A stretch of 22,612 nt of DNA from Anaerolineaceae bacterium UBA2274 (GCA_002347705.1 DDWY01000093.1:1-22612); one strand, 5' to 3'; numbered from the stretch's first letter, positions 14,055 to 21,600 are shown. The notes: generated from the letters alone by a model not told the origin. Numbers and translations are program-made.

Positions 14055-14354
14055 TTAATCGAGGTTGTTTTTCTTGCCGCCTTCAATAAGTTCAACCAGC
14101 CCAAGCAGTATCAAGATGTAGGCGAGACCTTCATCCAGGTTGCCAACGATGGGGAGGTTGTCCGGGATCAGTTCGAAGATGCCAAAGGTGGGATTGAGCA
14201 CGTATACCAAACCAAGAAAGGATAATCCCAGCACAAGCCAACGCGGCCAGCCTTTGGATGAGAGCGGTTCAACCATTCCGCGCGTAAAAGCTGAACGGAG
14301 GTCTTCTGCGTTGCGGGGAGCGTCGCCAATATCTACAATTTTAGGATCTTTCAT
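14055..14354 (-). CDS. small membrane protein, weakly DUF1232-like
   Basis: A 99-residue protein with a polar N-terminus (~35 residues) and hydrophobic segments at about 38-58 and 76-92, ending in a basic 'GGKKNNLD'. The stretch IFELIPDNLPIVGNLDEGLAY between the two segments resembles the DUF1232 (YkvA) pattern 'DLIPDfIPvlGylDD'. AGGAAA lies before the ATG. It is the last gene of the minus-strand operon, 10 nt after the glycosidase stop codon. Function unknown; the DUF1232 link is a by-eye resemblance. Confidence 0.7.
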   Translation of the reverse strand: MKDPKIVDIGDAPRNAEDLRSAFTRGMVEPLSSKGWPRWLVLGLSFLGLVYVLNPTFGIFELIPDNLPIVGNLDEGLAYILILLGLVELIEGGKKNNLD

Positions 14355-14364
14355 AAGGTTTCCT

Positions 14365-15750
14365 TTAGCTGAAAAATTGGGGCAGAAAACGACTTGAACT
14401 GGTTAGAATTTGTTCAAGAACGTCTTCGGCCTGGTCCAGATCGGTGATGGTGGGGTCAAGCAGTAGGCTCTGCAGAGCAAGGGTGCGGTCGCCTTTGACA
14501 ACGGAGTCGATGCAAAGCTGGCTGGTAACTACTTCTCGCTGAAGCAGCGCTGTGATTCCTCTTGGCAGTGAGCCAATTTGCTGCCCGTGAATGCCGCTGC
14601 GGTTAATTAGCGCCGGCACTTCCACGATCGCGTCTTCAGGCAATCCTTCAATCAAACCGGCGTTGGGGATGTTGACCGCTTCCCACAAGAGATTGGCATC
14701 GGTCAGGATGGACTCGATGACTTCAATGGCACCTTCTGAATGGGTGTAGGTGTAGGTTTCTGAAGGGGCGCCAGCAAGGATATCCTGCTTGAGTTGCTGC
14801 CACATCAGGTCGCGGTGCTTGGCAAAGTAAGCCCAATCATAGAGAGAGATGTCAAATTTTTCCCAGGGTTTCTCAACCGCGTCAGACATCCAGGGCAGGT
14901 ATTCGCACAGATGTTCATCGCCAGGGATCGGGAAAAGATCAAAAGCGTCGAAGATACGGCGGGTAAGGGGCTCAAAGCTTTCCGGGAGCTCGTGCCAGGC
15001 CTGGCGGAAGCGCGGATAGAGGTCTTCTCCGGTTTTGCGGTCGCGGAGTTCGAGCAGCCAGGTGAAGTGATTGAGCCCGGCAGCTTTAATGGCAAATCGC
15101 TCTATACCCTGGGAAGCCATGTTAGCCATAGGCCTGTCATTGCAGGGGTCAGCATGGGTACTGAGAAAGTCATCGGCTCCGGAAAGCTTATACTGCGAAG
15201 CAAGGGCTTTGGCAACCATCGCGTAGCCCGCCGCAAGCTGGTGGCAGAGCCCCACCACTTTGATTTTGGAGTATTTGTGGATGAGGTAGCAGATGCGATG
15301 CATGGGGTTGGTGAAGTTAATGAACCAGGCATTAGGGCACTGCTCCTCCATGTCGTGGACGATTTCCAAAAGAGTGTTTACATTGCGCGCCGCATGAGCA
15401 AAGCCGCCAGGTCCGCCGTTTTCGGCGTAGGGTTGGCGAATTCCGAGCGGTAAAGTGCGCTCGAAATCTTCGCGCCAGAGCTGCTCACGGGGCTGCACCT
15501 CGACCGCGGAGATGACAAAATCCGCTCCTTTCAGGGCGGTTTTGTGGGAGATGTGGCTGGTGATCGTTTTTTGGCAGTTCCAGGCGGAATTGAGCCAATT
15601 TGCGAAATCGGTGATGATGGCGAGGGAGTCGGGGTTGGTGTCCACCAGGGCGAGCTCAGCGCCATTCAGCACTTCACTGCGCAGAAGGGTGATGAGGGTG
15701 CTCTGCCCAAAGGAAGAACTTCCGGCGCCCAGGCAAACAACGCGGGTCAT
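14365..15750 (-). CDS. glycoside hydrolase family 4 protein
   Basis: GH4 enzymes cleave alpha or beta glycosides by an oxidation-elimination mechanism using NAD+ and a divalent metal. The 461 residues show the N-terminal Rossmann motif CLGAGSSSFG, 'ENGGPGGFAHAARN' (substrate loop), FINFTNPMH (NAD/metal region), the metal-binding Cys169 in 'VVGLCHQL', and His228 in 'AAGLNHFTW'. In GH4 the residues after the Cys-His mark substrate type; CHQL does not match those I recall for alpha-glucosidases, 6-phospho-glucosidases, alpha-galactosidases or glucuronidases. The ATG overlaps the stop of the NfnAB-like gene by 4 nt (ATGA), an unexpected partner. Cytoplasmic, as no signal peptide is seen. Confidence 0.88.
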   Translation of the reverse strand: MTRVVCLGAGSSSFGQSTLITLLRSEVLNGAELALVDTNPDSLAIITDFANWLNSAWNCQKTITSHISHKTALKGADFVISAVEVQPREQLWREDFERTLPLGIRQPYAENGGPGGFAHAARNVNTLLEIVHDMEEQCPNAWFINFTNPMHRICYLIHKYSKIKVVGLCHQLAAGYAMVAKALASQYKLSGADDFLSTHADPCNDRPMANMASQGIERFAIKAAGLNHFTWLLELRDRKTGEDLYPRFRQAWHELPESFEPLTRRIFDAFDLFPIPGDEHLCEYLPWMSDAVEKPWEKFDISLYDWAYFAKHRDLMWQQLKQDILAGAPSETYTYTHSEGAIEVIESILTDANLLWEAVNIPNAGLIEGLPEDAIVEVPALINRSGIHGQQIGSLPRGITALLQREVVTSQLCIDSVVKGDRTLALQSLLLDPTITDLDQAEDVLEQILTSSSRFLPQFFS

Positions 15751-18014
15751 GCTTGCGGTGCCAAACCGAATTGTTTCAGGATGCTGGTTGCGGCTTTACG
15801 TCCGGCGCCCATAGCTTTGATGACCGTGGCTCCGCCGGTAACGATATCGCCACCGGCATAGACTCCCGGGATGGAGGTTTGCGAGGTTTCAGGGTCAACC
15901 AGGATATGCCCCCACTTGTCCACATCCAGCCCGGGGGTGGTGCGGTGGATGATGGGGTTGGAACCGTTTCCGATAGCTACAACCGCAATTTCGAGTTCAA
16001 GCTCGTATTCGGATCCCTCAATTGGGAGAGGACGCCGACGACCAGAGGCATCGGGTTCACCGAGTTCCATTTTTTGCAGACGGACGCCGGTGAGGCGGCC
16101 CTCCTGGTCGCCATGGAATTCCAGTGGGGCACTCAGATAGGCAAAATCAACGCCTTCAGCGACGGCATGCTCAATTTCTTCTTTACGGCCAGGCATTTCG
16201 GCTTGGGTTCGGCGATAGATGATGGTGACTTTTTTTGCTCCAAGGCGCAAGGCAACGCGGGCTGAGTCGAGGGCGGTATTACCTCCGCCGAAAACGCCTA
16301 CAGTTTTGTTAAGCATATTGAGAATAGGCGTATCAACATACGGGTATTCGTAAGCTTTCATAAGGTTGACACGCGTCAGGAATTCGTTGGCGGAATACAC
16401 GCCGACGAGCGATTCTCCTTCAATCCCCAGGAAATTTGGCAATCCTGCGCCCGTGCCAATGAAAACTGCGTCAAATTTCTCCTTATGAAGCAGTTCATCT
16501 ATGGTGAATGTTGCGCCGATGAGGGTGTTTGGCACGAAATCGACGCCCGCCTGCGCCAGGGAATCAACTTCCTGGGCGACGATGGATTTGGGAAGCCGGA
16601 ATTCCGGAATGCCGTAGCGCAAAACACCGCCAAAATCGTGAAAGGCTTCAAAAACGGTCACCTGTACGCCAGCCCGCGCGAGATCACCAGCGCAGCTCAG
16701 GCTGGCAGGGCCAGAACCGACCATGGCTGCTTTGAAAGCGGTACGGTTTGTGACGGGCTGAACTTCGGGCTCTGCAGCGGCAAGCGCGTCCGAAGCGTAG
16801 CGTTCGAGCGCGCCGATGTTGATGGGTTTGCCTTTGCGGATGAGGATGCAGGCGCCTTCGCATTGATCCTCCTGGGGGCAGACACGTCCGCAGACGCGCG
16901 GCAGAGCATTATCGGTCTTTATCAGCCTCCCAGCTCCAACAGGGTCACCGGCTTTGATAAGCTGGATGAATTGTGGAATTTTTACAGCAACTGGGCAGCC
17001 GTCAACGCAAAGCGGTGTGCGGCACTGCAGGCATCTTTCGGCTTCGATCAGGGCTTGTTCGGGGGTGAGTCCCAGTGCGACTTCCTGGAAGTTGCGTACG
17101 CGTTCATGAGCGGGCAGCTCGGGCATAATCTGGCGTTCTTTAGCGGACTGCGGCGCTTGTGCTTCGAGTAGTGAAATTTCAATATCGGCTATTTGTTCAT
17201 TAAGCCGGCAGTCTTCAGGGTGGTTGTAGGTGCGGTTGCGGTGAATTACCGTTTCAAAATCTACCAGGTGTCCATCGAATTCAGGACCATCCACGCAAGT
17301 GAATTTAACTTTGTCCCCCACCTGCACGCGGCAGCCACCACACATACCAGTCCCATCGACCATGATGGTGTTGAGGCTGACAGTAGTCGGAATACCGTAA
17401 GGGCGGGTGAGATCCGCGACGGCACGCATCATGAAGAGCGGTCCGATGGCGAGGATGTAGTCGAAACGCTCGCCGGCTTCAAGCAGCATGCGCAACTGAT
17501 CGGTTACGAAACCGTGCATTCCGTTAGAGCCATCATCGGTGGTGATCAGCAGACGGTCGCTGACCTGCTCAATTTCAGGTCTGAGGATGATGAGGTCTTT
17601 GTTGCGGGCACCGACAATGGAAGTGACGTGATTGCCAGCCAGTTTGAGAGCTTTGGCGACCGGATAGGCAACAGCCGCGCCGACACCTCCGCCAATCACG
17701 GCGACCCTGCCAAAGTTTTCGATTTCCGAAGGGTTGCCCAGGGGACCCAGGACGTCATGAATAGTCTCACCCGGCTGGAGGGCATCGAGCATCATGGTGC
17801 TTTTGCCTACCGTCTGGACGATCAGAGTGATGGTGCCTTTTTCGGAGTCGTGATCAACAATCGTCAACGGCACACGCTCGCCGCCATCGTCAAGACGCAG
17901 GATAATGAATTGACCGGCTTTGGCTTTGCGTGCTATGTGTGGGGAGTAAACGACGTACTGGTTGATCTTTTCTGCGAGCAGTTTTTTTTCGAGAATTGTG
18001 TTCAATTCATGCAT
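15747..18014 (-). CDS. NfnA-NfnB fusion: ferredoxin-NADP reductase / glutamate synthase small chain-like protein
   Basis: A 755-residue fusion of two flavoproteins. Residues 1-280 are PyrK/NfnA-like: an FAD/NAD reductase with 'VAVIGGGVGAAVAYPVAKAL' and a [2Fe-2S] site of the NfnA form, with one Asp and three Cys (D220, C225, C228, C240). Residues 290-755 are NfnB/GltD-like: two cysteine sets for [4Fe-4S] clusters (C328, C331, C336, C340 and C375, C379, C385, C389), an FAD loop MVGSGPASLSCAGDLARAG, an NADPH loop VFGGGNTALDSARVALRLGA, and 'VYAGGDIVTGGATVI'. NfnAB bifurcates electrons between NADH, ferredoxin and NADPH; SudAB relatives reduce sulfur. All cofactor ligands appear present. The next gene (GH4) overlaps by 4 nt; a TPR-membrane gene lies 48 nt upstream. 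It is often annotated as glutamate synthase, but no large subunit is nearby. Confidence 0.9.
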   Translation of the reverse strand: MHELNTILEKKLLAEKINQYVVYSPHIARKAKAGQFIILRLDDGGERVPLTIVDHDSEKGTITLIVQTVGKSTMMLDALQPGETIHDVLGPLGNPSEIENFGRVAVIGGGVGAAVAYPVAKALKLAGNHVTSIVGARNKDLIILRPEIEQVSDRLLITTDDGSNGMHGFVTDQLRMLLEAGERFDYILAIGPLFMMRAVADLTRPYGIPTTVSLNTIMVDGTGMCGGCRVQVGDKVKFTCVDGPEFDGHLVDFETVIHRNRTYNHPEDCRLNEQIADIEISLLEAQAPQSAKERQIMPELPAHERVRNFQEVALGLTPEQALIEAERCLQCRTPLCVDGCPVAVKIPQFIQLIKAGDPVGAGRLIKTDNALPRVCGRVCPQEDQCEGACILIRKGKPINIGALERYASDALAAAEPEVQPVTNRTAFKAAMVGSGPASLSCAGDLARAGVQVTVFEAFHDFGGVLRYGIPEFRLPKSIVAQEVDSLAQAGVDFVPNTLIGATFTIDELLHKEKFDAVFIGTGAGLPNFLGIEGESLVGVYSANEFLTRVNLMKAYEYPYVDTPILNMLNKTVGVFGGGNTALDSARVALRLGAKKVTIIYRRTQAEMPGRKEEIEHAVAEGVDFAYLSAPLEFHGDQEGRLTGVRLQKMELGEPDASGRRRPLPIEGSEYELELEIAVVAIGNGSNPIIHRTTPGLDVDKWGHILVDPETSQTSIPGVYAGGDIVTGGATVIKAMGAGRKAATSILKQFGLAPQA

Positions 18015-18062
18015 TTAGGTTGCCTGTGGGGTGCTGATTTTGGATTGAGATCTGACTGCGAA

Positions 18063-18959
18063 TCAGTCGATTATTTTCAGACACCAATAAAGCGCTTTTG
18101 TATCATCGGGGTTGAATTTTTGAACAAGGCAATAACGCCCTGGTAATAGTTCCTGGGAAGGCTCAAGCAAGTACGTATTATTTTCGGTGGAACTGGCAGT
18201 GAAAGGAATGGATTCGCCATTTTCGTTGATCAATTGCAGCTTTTCAGGGACGATGTAGAGGTCATTGATGACCACAGAGGGCTGCCGATTGCTTAATTGT
18301 GGGATACCCTCCTCTGTTTCAGGGAGGATATCATAAATTTTCATCTCAGCGTAGAGTCCCTCATTCAGGGCGTAGACGCCGGTAGAAGGCGGTTGGGTTG
18401 AGAGGACTGGCTCGGGGCGGGTGAGGAAGGGTATATCGACATTCAGCAGGGTTGTGCCGATGAGGATTCCGATGATGATGAAAACCGTCAGGGTCAGACC
18501 GTAAAGCAAAATGTCCAGCCAGGGAATACGCGCTGAGGGGGAATACACAGGCTGCGGAGCGGCAACGGGTTGGGGTGTGACCGGCGCGGGCTGTGGTTGC
18601 GGCGCAGGGCGGTCTGCCTGGGCAGACGCGGAAACATTTGCGGCAGCCTGGGATGGGGTCTTGAACACGCCGATCGGTTTGGTGTAGTCTGAAAGTTTCT
18701 CACCCGGCTTGGGCGGGATATATTTCTTACGTTCAATGAAAGCCAGCCCGCGCTGTGCAGGGCGGTTGGCGGGGTCAATTTCGAGCGCCTTTTTGAGGAA
18801 AATAACCTGCTTTTCTTCATCCTCAATGATGGCAGAGAGCCACACCCAAACGTTGGCGTTTTCGGGCTCCTCAACAATTGCATCTTTAAGATGCACCAGG
18901 GCTTGTTCCATCATGCCTGATTTTGCCGCGTCGATACCTTGTTGAAGTGATGAAGTCAT
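18063..18959 (-). CDS. TPR-containing single-pass membrane protein
   Basis: A 298-residue protein of unknown function. Residues 3-75 form two or so TPR-like helical repeats ('GIDAAKSGMMEQALVHLKDA', 'VWVWLSAIIEDEEKQVIFL', 'ALEIDPANRPAQRGL'). A linker rich in P, Q and A follows at about 115-140, then one transmembrane segment at about 147-173 and an outer domain of ~120 residues ending 'YWCLKIID'. The topology suggests a cytoplasmic TPR part and an extracytoplasmic C-terminal domain. I start at ATG 18957-18959 because AGGAGA precedes it by 7 nt; a frame from 18992 has no such site. It is the first gene of the minus-strand operon leading into NfnAB and GH4. Confidence 0.8.
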   Translation of the reverse strand: MTSSLQQGIDAAKSGMMEQALVHLKDAIVEEPENANVWVWLSAIIEDEEKQVIFLKKALEIDPANRPAQRGLAFIERKKYIPPKPGEKLSDYTKPIGVFKTPSQAAANVSASAQADRPAPQPQPAPVTPQPVAAPQPVYSPSARIPWLDILLYGLTLTVFIIIGILIGTTLLNVDIPFLTRPEPVLSTQPPSTGVYALNEGLYAEMKIYDILPETEEGIPQLSNRQPSVVINDLYIVPEKLQLINENGESIPFTASSTENNTYLLEPSQELLPGRYCLVQKFNPDDTKALYWCLKIID

Positions 18960-18994
18960 GTCGGGTTCTCCTGTCAGACTTAAGGATTGCACAT

Positions 18995-19003
18995 TTTATA
19001 CCA
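18995..19003 (-). promoter_or_regulatory. extended -10 promoter TGGTATAAA for the TPR gene operon
   Basis: On the minus strand TGG then TATAAA, 35 nt before the ATG at 18959. Back to back with the TATAAT at 19041-19046 that serves the phosphoesterase. Confidence 0.5.
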
Positions 19004-19040
19004 GATAAAGTTTACCACAGGGAACTTGTTGCGGGCAGAT

Positions 19041-19046
19041 TATAAT
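19041..19046 (+). promoter_or_regulatory. -10 element TATAAT for the phosphoesterase gene
   Basis: Perfect TATAAT 23 nt before the ATG at 19070; no TGn and no clear -35. Confidence 0.5.
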
Positions 19047-19069
19047 TGCCTCCAGAACCGGAGAATGCC

Positions 19070-19561
19070 ATGCTGATTGGATTAATGAGCGATACGCACA
19101 ATAACCGTCCCAATTTGCGTTATGCGCTCGATATTTTCAGAGCGCTGGGCATCCAGGTCATCCTGCACGCGGGGGATTTGATCTCGGCAGAGCTTTTGGA
19201 AGAATTCAAAGAATTTTCTGTGTATTTGTCTTTTGGGAATGGTGATGATCCCTTGATGATTTCTTCAAAGGCTAAAAGGGTGTCGGAGCGCTTTGTGTGC
19301 GAGGAAATGCTCGACTTGAACCTGGCAGGTAAGCGCGTATTCATGATCCACGGCGACCAAAGATCAGAGCTGGAGAAAGGGATAGCAAGCGGAGATTATA
19401 ATTTTGTGTTCCATGGGCATAGCCATCGTTTCCGGGATGAGAGGGTTGGCTCGACCCGTGTGGTCAATCCGGGCGCTTTGGGGGGCAGGTTTGTGGGGGA
19501 TAGGTCCTTTGCGACACTGGATCTCGTGAAAAATGAACTGCAGCGCTATTTTGCGCCCTGA
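19070..19561 (+). CDS. YfcE/MJ0936-type metallophosphoesterase
   Basis: A 163-residue calcineurin-like phosphoesterase. The five metal-binding blocks are visible: GLMSDTHNN (D8, H10), ILHAGDLIS, FGNGDD (usually GNCD), FMIHGDQ and FHGHSHRF. Residues 'TRVVNPGALGGRFVGDRSFATLDL' close the family fold. Relatives hydrolyse phosphodiesters such as bis-pNPP or 2',3'-cyclic nucleotides in vitro; the natural substrate is unknown. The ATG at 19070 has GGAG 6 nt upstream; a TTG-started longer frame (19046) would overlap the -10 box and is rejected. It stands alone between a divergent operon and tRNA-Pro(GGG). Confidence 0.9.
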   Translation: MLIGLMSDTHNNRPNLRYALDIFRALGIQVILHAGDLISAELLEEFKEFSVYLSFGNGDDPLMISSKAKRVSERFVCEEMLDLNLAGKRVFMIHGDQRSELEKGIASGDYNFVFHGHSHRFRDERVGSTRVVNPGALGGRFVGDRSFATLDLVKNELQRYFAP

Positions 19562-19617
19562 GAGTGTTATGAAAGGCAGTCTGCCAATCGCTCAAACGTG
19601 AGGTTAATATTGGATGG

Positions 19618-19649
19618 GGATCAAAATTAAACAGGATCAAAATTAAACA
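19618..19649 (+). repeat. 16-bp tandem duplication upstream of tRNA-Pro(GGG)
   Basis: GGATCAAAATTAAACA occurs twice without gap (19618-19633, 19634-19649) and ends 1 nt before the -35 hexamer of the tRNA promoter. Confidence 0.85.
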
Positions 19650-19650
19650 C

Positions 19651-19679
19651 TTGCGAAAAGGCAGGGGTGCATGTATAAT
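19651..19679 (+). promoter_or_regulatory. promoter of tRNA-Pro(GGG)
   Basis: TTGCGA (19651-19656), 17 nt, TATAAT (19674-19679); the mature tRNA begins 11 nt later. Confidence 0.7.
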
Positions 19680-19689
19680 GCTTTTTCTA

Positions 19690-19764
19690 CGGGGCGTGGC
19701 GCAGTCCGGCTAGCGTGCTTGCATGGGGTGCAAGAGGTCGAAGGTTCAAATCCTTTCGCCCCGA
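19690..19764 (+). tRNA. tRNA-Pro (GGG), integration site of the R-M island
   Basis: A 75-nt cloverleaf with acceptor arms CGGGGCG / CGCCCCG, discriminator A, D stem GCGC/GCGT, anticodon stem CTTGC/GCAAG with loop ATGGGGT (anticodon GGG), variable loop AGGTC and T stem GAAGG/CCTTT. CCA is not encoded. Its last 30 nt recur at 21722-21752, which marks it as an attachment site. Confidence 0.95.
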
Positions 19765-19765
19765 C
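19735..19765 (+). repeat. attL-like direct repeat (tRNA-Pro 3' end)
   Basis: 31 bp covering the variable loop, T arm, acceptor 3' strand and discriminator plus one base. It matches 21722-21752 at 30 of 31 positions, with C19757 replaced by T21744. Confidence 0.85.
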
Positions 19766-19770
19766 AGATA

Positions 19771-19806
19771 CAGCGGTACACTAATGGTGTGCCGTTGTTT
19801 TTTATA
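19771..19806 (+). terminator. intrinsic terminator after tRNA-Pro(GGG)
   Basis: Stem AGCGGTACAC (19772-19781) / GTGTGCCGTT (19787-19796), 10 pairs with two G-T, then GTTTTTTATA. It lies inside the island boundary, so the element brought or recreated a terminator for the tRNA. Confidence 0.75.
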
Positions 19807-19889
19807 CCGAGTGAACATATAAAACGATCCTTCGTCACAGTACAAGACGCAATTCTTTGAAGCAATTCTTTACTCAGAGGCATTTTCTC

Positions 19890-19902
19890 GACTATACTAG
19901 TC
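19890..19902 (+). promoter_or_regulatory. -10 element inside a GACT-N5-AGTC palindrome before the methyltransferase
   Basis: TATACT (19893-19898) lies within GACTATACTAGTC, a perfect inverted repeat of GACTA/TAGTC. The -10 ends 6 nt before the ATG at 19905, so transcription would start at or within a base or two of the start codon. A protein bound to the palindrome would block the promoter. Confidence 0.45.
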
Positions 19903-19904
19903 AT

Positions 19905-20876
19905 ATGACTGAGAAACTTATTACTGTTTACACAATTCGCGAGCCTTCAGGTGATTTACTGTATGACACATTACAGATATCTTTGTTTGATGAGGAGCTA
20001 AAGGATCAGGTAAAACCTGCTCCAGATTTTGTCAATAAGATCGTTAATGGGGACTGTGAAACAATACTGCCAGCCCTACCCGCAGAATCGATTGACCTGA
20101 TCTTTACATCACCTCCTTATGCAGACCAACGATCTTCTACTTATGGTGGGATTGATGCGGATCAATATGTTGCGTGGTTTTTACCAAAAGCCGATGAATT
20201 CCTGCGTGTCCTAAAACCCAATGGCTCTTTTGTGTTAAATATCAAGGAACGGGTTGTTAAAGGCGAGCGGCATACGTATGTTATCGAGCTTATCCTCGCT
20301 ATGCGAAATCGGGGCTGGTTTTGGACCGAGGAGTATATGTGGCACAAAAAGAATAGCCACCCAGGCAAATGGCCAAACCGTTTTCGAGATAACTGGGAGC
20401 GCTTGATCCATTTCACCAAACAGAAGCAATTCAATATGTACCAGGATGAGGTGATGGTTCCAGTTGGAGATTGGGCTAAATCTCGTTTGAAGAACCTTTC
20501 AGAAACTGACCAGAAACGGGATGAATCAAGAGTGGGTAGTGGTTTTGGGAAGAATATCTCAAATTGGGTCAATCGGGATATGGTCTATCCAAGTAATGTA
20601 TTGCACATGGCAACAGAATGCTACAACCGGCAGCATTCTGCGGTTTTCCCCGTAGATTTGCCAGCTTGGTTTATAAAACTTTTTACAAAACCGGGCGATA
20701 TTGTGTTGGATCCATTCAATGGGTCCGGGACGACATGCGTTGCCGCTAGTCGACTGAAGCGGGATTACATTGGCATAGATATCAATCAGAGTTTCTGTGA
20801 GTTGGCAATTAACCGCCTGGCTAAGGATCAACTGCGAACTCCAGCAGGAAGGAATAATGGAAGCATTAAACATTGA
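19905..20876 (+). CDS. type II DNA methyltransferase, beta class (N4-cytosine or N6-adenine)
   Basis: Protects the host by methylating the recognition site of the partner nuclease. In 323 residues, motif IV TSPPY is at 68-72 and the AdoMet-binding motif I DPFNGSGTT at 269-277, the order that defines the beta class. TSPPY is common in N4-cytosine enzymes but does not exclude N6-adenine. Between them lie 'FLRVLKPNGSFVLNIKE' and a target-recognition region (about 120-240) unlike anything I can assign. I start at ATG 19905; a TTG at 19857 would add 16 residues without a ribosome binding site. No Shine-Dalgarno precedes 19905 either, and the -10 box is so close that the mRNA may be leaderless. The 3' end overlaps the nuclease gene by 20 nt. 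Confidence 0.92.
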   Translation: MTEKLITVYTIREPSGDLLYDTLQISLFDEELKDQVKPAPDFVNKIVNGDCETILPALPAESIDLIFTSPPYADQRSSTYGGIDADQYVAWFLPKADEFLRVLKPNGSFVLNIKERVVKGERHTYVIELILAMRNRGWFWTEEYMWHKKNSHPGKWPNRFRDNWERLIHFTKQKQFNMYQDEVMVPVGDWAKSRLKNLSETDQKRDESRVGSGFGKNISNWVNRDMVYPSNVLHMATECYNRQHSAVFPVDLPAWFIKLFTKPGDIVLDPFNGSGTTCVAASRLKRDYIGIDINQSFCELAINRLAKDQLRTPAGRNNGSIKH

Positions 20877-21600
20877 TTCAATTAAACAATACGTAAACGA
20901 CCATATTGGAGAGTTCCATTACAAACGTTTCCAATCCCTGGAAAAACTAGCCCTCCTAGCTGTCCTTAAGAGAAAGAACCCTTACCTGTACAAAGCGAAA
21001 AATGTATTAACCTCCGAGGCAATCGTGCGAGGGATCGTCGACGCCCACATTTCATCCAACGAAGAAACCATTTTTGGGGATTGGCTAGAAGGTTTGGTGA
21101 TTTACATCAATAGTCAAGTATACGGCGGTTGGAAATCCGGAATTCCAGGCATAGACCTTGAGTTCAATAACGCTGGTCGCAGGTATATCGTCACCATCAA
21201 ATCAGGCCCTAATTGGGCTAACCGCTCTCAAATCGACAAGATGAAAGTGGATTTCACTTCTGCCAAGCGGACACTTAGAACAACGAACTCGGGGATCGAT
21301 GTCGTCGCAGTCAATGGATGTTGTTATGGCATCGATAAAAAACCAGATAAAGGCGAGTACTACAAGTATTGCGGGCAAGTTTTTTGGAAGTTCATTTCTG
21401 GCAGCGAAACTTTGTACACTGATATTATTGAACCGTTGGGCTACAACGCCAAGCAAAAGAATGACGATTATATGGTACTTTATTCAAAACTAATTAATCG
21501 ATTCACTATGGAATTCTCGTCACAATTTTGTTGCTCTGATGGCGGCATCGATTGGGAGAAGCTTGTCAGATACAATAGCGGTCAAAAGATTTCCGAATGA
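20857..21600 (+). CDS. PmeII-family type II restriction endonuclease
   Basis: A 247-residue nuclease matching the pattern I know from proteins named PmeII-family type II restriction endonuclease: NPYLYKAKNVLT, DAHISSNEETIFGDWLEGL (59-80), PGIDLEF (97-103), YIVTIKSGPNWANRSQIDKM, VVAVNGCCYG and YCGQVFWKFISG. The likely catalytic core is E70/E78, D100 and K115 with the sequence TIK in place of the usual (D/E)xK. Recognition site unknown. AGGAAGGA lies just before ATG 20857, inside the end of the methyltransferase gene; the 20-nt overlap orders synthesis as methylase first, nuclease second. Codon use and base composition are A/T-richer than the chromosome genes. It ends 121 nt before the attR-like repeat. 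Confidence 0.88.
   Translation: MEALNIDSIKQYVNDHIGEFHYKRFQSLEKLALLAVLKRKNPYLYKAKNVLTSEAIVRGIVDAHISSNEETIFGDWLEGLVIYINSQVYGGWKSGIPGIDLEFNNAGRRYIVTIKSGPNWANRSQIDKMKVDFTSAKRTLRTTNSGIDVVAVNGCCYGIDKKPDKGEYYKYCGQVFWKFISGSETLYTDIIEPLGYNAKQKNDDYMVLYSKLINRFTMEFSSQFCCSDGGIDWEKLVRYNSGQKISE

Noticed and set aside
14794..15453. 219-codon open frame opposite the GH4 gene
   Set aside because: Antisense to conserved GH4 motifs and without a ribosome binding site.
17193..18146. 317-codon open frame on the plus strand opposite the NfnAB gene
   Set aside because: It lies antisense to a gene with complete cofactor motifs and shows no family features of its own; it is a codon-bias shadow.
19857..19904. TTG start extending the methyltransferase by 16 residues
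   Set aside because: It would place translation start ahead of the -10 box, and there is no ribosome binding site; ATG 19905 is preferred.
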